A DNA stretch of 64,000 nt from Aureococcus anophagefferens (taxonomy: Eukaryota; Sar; Pelagophyceae; Pelagomonadales; Pelagomonadaceae): assembly GCF_000186865.1 (NCBI RefSeq), contig NW_008705569.1, forward strand, positions 501,307 to 565,306. Direction: 5' to 3'. Position numbers and translations under genes: made by a program. The notes beneath the pieces are model-generated. The model searched no databases and was not told the DNA's origin. It saw only the letters and a list, made by a program, of their open reading frames with translations. Below, in pieces: positions 60,779-64,000 of the stretch (within the stretch, counting starts at the first letter, position 1; each line of letters starts with the position of its first letter).

Positions 60779-61657
60779 TTACCATTGGAGGCATGAACCT
60801 CCCCCTCGAAGTCGCCGGTTTGACGTCTGGGTCATCTCAGACTCGCCGATGACCAGCTGTCGGTTGGCTTCGGGTTTGCACGCCTTCCCCCCCGCCTTGG
60901 TGCGGTGGCCGTGGACGACGGCGCAGGAGTCGCATGCATATAACTTGCAAATGAGCTGTTCGGGGAGATCGTAGAGTAGGTTGTGATCTGCGAGCGTAAA
61001 ATCCCACAGCACCTTGCGGAGCGAGACTTGATCGTGGCCATCCGGCGAAACATTTTTGCTCAACTCCCTCGTCCACGCTTGCGCGAATTCAGTCCCACTC
61101 GCGCCATGTAAAAACATCGTCCCACCTTGGCGTTCGCAGAACGTGTTCGGGATTCCGGCAACCTCGTGGCCTTTTGGTATGCAACATTTTGCGCGGCGGA
61201 GGGCCACAGACGCGTGCGCCGAGCGCATCGCTTGGAACACGGCGAGAAAGTCGGCTTGCGCGCGGGGTTGAATATGCACGTCGTTATCCAAGTAGATGAG
61301 CCCGTTGCTCGCGTGGATACGGGCATACTTCTCGATGGCCCGGACTTTGAAGGAGCGAACTTCGCGCATATGTTCTAGGGTCCCCTCCTTCATATTCAGC
61401 GTCATATTCAGCGTTGCGAGGTCGACGCGATCGCAGAGTTGTGGGAGTTTATCGACCCATGTCCTCATGTCGGCATCGACGACGAGTTGGATGTCAAAGT
61501 CCGTCAACGTATTACAGGCAACGCCAATCATCTCCGAGAACTCCTTGGCCATTACGCCACGCTCTTTCATCGTGCAGGCCGCGAGGAGAAGCGTCGGCGC
61601 CGCGGACGCGCACCCGGCGCAAGCACACACCAGCAGGAGCGCAAGGACGGCGTTCAT
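60779..61657 (-). CDS. secreted/lumenal glycosyltransferase-like protein (DxD)
   Basis: 292 aa from the ATG at 61657, which gives a strong signal peptide (MNAVLALLLVCACAGCASA). Centre: SNGLIYLDNDVHI, a DxD-type motif for metal/nucleotide-sugar binding in GT-A folds, followed by a long Cys-containing domain (RAKCCIPKG, TFCERQGGTMFLHGASG, DSCAVVHGHRTKAGG). It resembles glycosyltransferases with sugar-binding regions, but I cannot name the family. Eight or so Cys suggest disulfides in the secretory lumen. The coding region is noticeably less GC-rich than most genes here. Confidence 0.55.
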   Translation of the reverse strand: MNAVLALLLVCACAGCASAAPTLLLAACTMKERGVMAKEFSEMIGVACNTLTDFDIQLVVDADMRTWVDKLPQLCDRVDLATLNMTLNMKEGTLEHMREVRSFKVRAIEKYARIHASNGLIYLDNDVHIQPRAQADFLAVFQAMRSAHASVALRRAKCCIPKGHEVAGIPNTFCERQGGTMFLHGASGTEFAQAWTRELSKNVSPDGHDQVSLRKVLWDFTLADHNLLYDLPEQLICKLYACDSCAVVHGHRTKAGGKACKPEANRQLVIGESEMTQTSNRRLRGGGSCLQW

Positions 61658-62404
61658 CGTTGAGCTCGCGGCGCCTGCGGTGGCGGCGGGGGGGTCGGGA
61701 ACGCGTTGCGCGGCGACGATCGACGGACGAGACGACGTTGGTCCCGGCGCGTTCGGCCGCCGGACGCGCCGCGGAAGAGCGAGTCGCTCTTCCGCGTCGT
61801 CGAGGTGCCCGCCGCGGACCACGCCGACGGCGGGCCGCGACGTCGGCGGCCGGGCTTGGATGCGCTTGGCGTGCACCGAGGACTCGAGGACGAAGCAGAG
61901 CCGTTTGACTCGCCCGCCGCCCGGGCGCCGGGTCGCCCGTTTTGGGACGAAACCCGTCGCGAGCGCTCGATTTTTCGGGCGACGTTCGAGGAGAGGGGGG
62001 ACACCATGACGGGACGCGGGGCGGCGCTGTACAATGGGGGCGTGAGAAGCAACTCCGTGCGGTGCGGGAGCGGATGATCGTCAAAAGTGACACAGGCGCC
62101 CGCGGCCGGCAAAATTTGGCGATTCGGTCACGCCGCGGCTCGTCGTGTACTCGGCGAAGGCGTCGGCGAACCAGGCCTCGAACCGAGCGAGGCGGGCGGA
62201 TGCGGGGACGCCGACTAGCCGTCGCAGCGGTGGTGGCTCGTAAGTCTGGCGAGGGCGGCGTGTCCGCGAGGTGGCGCGCGCCGTCTTCGACTCGGTGATC
62301 ACCATGGTACCTACGGCGTAGAACTGGACAGCAGCACCCCGGGACTACATCCGGGCGCCCCATAAACACCGCCCGATATCAGCGCCCTTAGACCCCCGCC
62401 CGCC
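61658..62404. other. intergenic region, no recognised gene
   Basis: About 750 bp with several short arginine/proline-rich open frames and one minus-strand frame (62081-62305) containing RFEAWFADAFAEY, which I could not place in a family. It may hold a promoter for the glycosyltransferase-like gene or the remnant of another gene. Confidence 0.35.
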
Positions 62405-63013
62405 CTACATGGCGTCGATGGCCGCGGCCTTGCGGGACTTGGGCGTGATGTTGACGTAGACCGCGCCGCCGTCGAGCTCCTTGGTCGGGTAGACGCTCAG
62501 CGGCTTGTCCGGCTTGTTCCGCAGGAGCGCGCCGAAGAGGGGGTTGCCCTTGGCCTCCGACGCGACGCCCGCGCCGTCGTCGAGCGAGTATGCGGCGCCG
62601 CACATCTCGCATAGCACCTGTTCGACGCCGTCGACGACCTGGGTCTCGCTCTTCGTGAGCGGGTACTCGCAGCGGCCGCACTCGCAGGACGTGGCGACGA
62701 CGTCGCCGTCCTGCTTCCGCCGCACGAGGTAGGGCTTGCCCGTGATCGACCGGCCGACCGCGCGCGCCTCGCCCGCCTCGAGCGAGCACTCGAGCTCGAC
62801 GAGCGGCACCCAGCCGTTGTCCGTCGTCAGGCCCGCGGCCGAGCTGCGCGACTTCTTCCCGCCCTTCTTGGCCTTGCGCACGTCCGTGCCGAAGCCGGCG
62901 CCGAGCGCCGTCTTGGCGGCGGCGCGGGGGGCGACGGTCGTGGGTTTGTTCAGCTGGAGAGAGCCGCCGAGCGCGAGCGCGCAGGCGGCGACGACGAGCG
63001 CGAGGCGGGCCAT
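62405..63013 (-). CDS. plastid-targeted Rieske-like protein with all-Cys ligands
   Basis: 202 aa. The N-terminus MARLALVVAACALALGG is a signal peptide, followed by a Pro/Arg/Ala transit-like stretch, as in proteins imported into secondary plastids. The central domain has the Rieske layout, SCECGRCEYPLT then LCEMCGAAYSLDDG, but at the positions where Rieske proteins have His (CxH, CxxH) there is Cys. It would therefore bind zinc or a rubredoxin-like iron rather than a classical Rieske 2Fe-2S centre. C-terminal YPTKELDGGAVYVNIT is typical of the last strand. Function unknown; electron transfer or structural metal binding in the plastid is inferred. Confidence 0.65.
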   Translation of the reverse strand: MARLALVVAACALALGGSLQLNKPTTVAPRAAAKTALGAGFGTDVRKAKKGGKKSRSSAAGLTTDNGWVPLVELECSLEAGEARAVGRSITGKPYLVRRKQDGDVVATSCECGRCEYPLTKSETQVVDGVEQVLCEMCGAAYSLDDGAGVASEAKGNPLFGALLRNKPDKPLSVYPTKELDGGAVYVNITPKSRKAAAIDAM

Positions 63014-63149
63014 GGCTGAAACGCGGCTCTCTGCTGGGACTGCGGTGCGGGCGCCGCGGTGATGCGACGAGACTGGCCTGCTCTTTGCGTGGCTCTTGCC
63101 ACATCAGACACCTCACTTCACCACCGTTTTCTTGCACCGTCGCAAGGCG

Positions 63150-64000
63150 ATGGGAGACGCTGCCCCGACCGCGACAATGATCCGCGTGCGCCGCCAAAAG
63201 GAGCGCCTCGCCGCCTTCGACAAAAACAGCGACTGCGAAGCCACGCACTGCTTCGACTTTGCGGACCTGAAACTGCCGGCCTGCGCCGCCCACGGCCGCA
63301 ACTTCCGCACCTGCCGCGTGCTCAACGAGGACCGGCTCGCGGCCGGGGGCCGCGGCTTCGACGAGCACGGCCACGCGGAGTACGAGATCTTCAGCGTCGT
63401 GCTCGCGGGCCGCCTCCGCCACGCCGACGACCTCGGCAACGGCGCCGACGTCCCCGCGGGCGCGGTGCAGCTCACGTCCGCCGGCGCGGGCGTCCGCCAC
63501 TCGGAGCGCAACGCCTCGAAAGACGACGAATGCCATCTCCTCCAGATCTGGGTCGAACCGAACGAAGCCGGCCTCGCGCCCTCGCACGAATGCCGCGACT
63601 TCGACTGGCTGGACAGGCCGAAGACGCTGCTCCTGTCGCCGACGGCGGCGGGCGGCTCGCTCCGCGTCCGCGCGGAGGTCTACGTCTGGGGCTGCTGCGT
63701 CGACGGCGAGGACGTGGAGCTCGCATCGCCCTTTGGACGCGACGCGGGCTGGGCCGTCGCGCACACAACGCGCGGCGCCTGCGCGGCCTGCGGCGGCCTC
63801 GCGTGCGTCGCCGGCGGCGAAACAACGACGCTCCAGCGCGGCGACACGGCCTTCGTCGACGCCGCGGCGACGGTGGTGCTGCGCGGCGCCGCGCGCGCGA
63901 CCGTCGTCGTCCTGGCGTTCGGCGACGCGCCGTGGGCCGAGCTGTCCGTGCAGGACAAGTGGGCCAAATTTCTCGACGGCCCCGGGACGGCGTCGAGGCG
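63150..64000 (+). CDS. pirin/YhhW-like bicupin protein (3' end outside window)
   Basis: Starts at ATG 63150 and is open to the window end. The N-terminal cupin has the pirin hallmark: FDEHGHAEYEIFSVVLAGRL (metal-ligand His/Glu cluster; the usual HPH motif is EHGH here), GAVQLTSAGAGVRHSE and LLQIWVEPNEAGL. A second cupin-like half follows (YVWGCCVDGEDVEL, GDTAFVDAAATVVL). YhhW-type proteins can act as quercetin dioxygenases; animal pirins regulate transcription. Substrate unknown. Divergent from the Rieske-like gene (136 bp apart). Confidence 0.8.
   Translation, partial: MGDAAPTATMIRVRRQKERLAAFDKNSDCEATHCFDFADLKLPACAAHGRNFRTCRVLNEDRLAAGGRGFDEHGHAEYEIFSVVLAGRLRHADDLGNGADVPAGAVQLTSAGAGVRHSERNASKDDECHLLQIWVEPNEAGLAPSHECRDFDWLDRPKTLLLSPTAAGGSLRVRAEVYVWGCCVDGEDVELASPFGRDAGWAVAHTTRGACAACGGLACVAGGETTTLQRGDTAFVDAAATVVLRGAARATVVVLAFGDAPWAELSVQDKWAKFLDGPGTASR

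Noticed and set aside
61512..62369. 285-aa minus-strand ORF between the glycosyltransferase-like and Rieske-like genes
   Set aside because: Mostly Arg/Pro/Ser low complexity and overlaps the signal-peptide start of the glycosyltransferase-like gene in another frame.

Overview
The window looks like nuclear DNA of a GC-rich, gene-dense single-celled alga, most likely a pelagophyte close to Aureococcus anophagefferens. The evidence is the eukaryotic gene content (REJ/polycystin-like receptor, FYVE-SYLF, extended-synaptotagmin, MYB, SLC25 carrier, spartan-type protease), very short ordinary introns (46-61 bp), many GC-AG introns, and above all a set of near-identical ~200 bp introns that are introner elements: non-autonomous DNA transposons acting as introns, known from Aureococcus. 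The species assignment is inference; the gene and intron structures are read from the sequence.

Layout. 1-7.5 kb: a partial omega-like glutathione transferase, an unrecognised 584-aa protein, a GT23 (FUT8-like) fucosyltransferase broken by four introner-type introns, and a PARP-type zinc-finger protein. 7.6-24.4 kb: one eight-exon gene whose exon lengths sum to an exact multiple of three (5215 aa). It carries two SRCR domains, LamG domains, three seven-repeat FG-GAP/VCBS blocks, a novel four-cysteine module, mucin-like stalks, a REJ region, a GPS-like motif and about seven membrane spans. 24.6-33.4 kb: an NRPS-like adenylation-carrier gene running into a 50-N gap, ankyrin coding, a FYVE-SYLF endosomal protein, a truncated glycosyltransferase, a SET-BAH-CCCH chromatin protein and a small membrane protein. 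33.5-50.7 kb: a SelW-like/SAM protein, a GH29 fucosidase, a GCNA-like SprT protease, a MYB factor, an oxoglutarate/malate-type carrier, an EF-hand protein, a GNAT acetyltransferase, a putative plastid protein, an S9 peptidase and an ankyrin protein. 50.7-64 kb: methionine aminopeptidase, mitochondrial methylmalonyl-CoA mutase, an exonuclease-Ycf45-like ATPase fusion, an E-Syt-like lipid transfer protein, a lumenal glycosyltransferase-like protein, a Rieske-like protein with all-Cys ligands, and a partial pirin.

The main system is the introners. I place 19 copies (12 intact or near-intact family A, 5 family B, 2 decayed), all inside coding exons. For 16 copies the boundaries can be fixed by an 8-bp target duplication (one with a single mismatch). 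The upstream duplicate begins GC or GT and serves as the 5' splice site, and the element ends in AG. Removing each copy restores the reading frame and the conserved protein across the junction. Families A and B share a core and probably an ancestor. Older copies have drifted to high GC. No transposase was seen in the window.

Genes are packed tightly, often convergent with 0-10 bp between stop codons, and one pair shares a CTAG that supplies both stops. Because most frames are open in such GC-rich DNA, long arginine-rich antisense ORFs were ignored.
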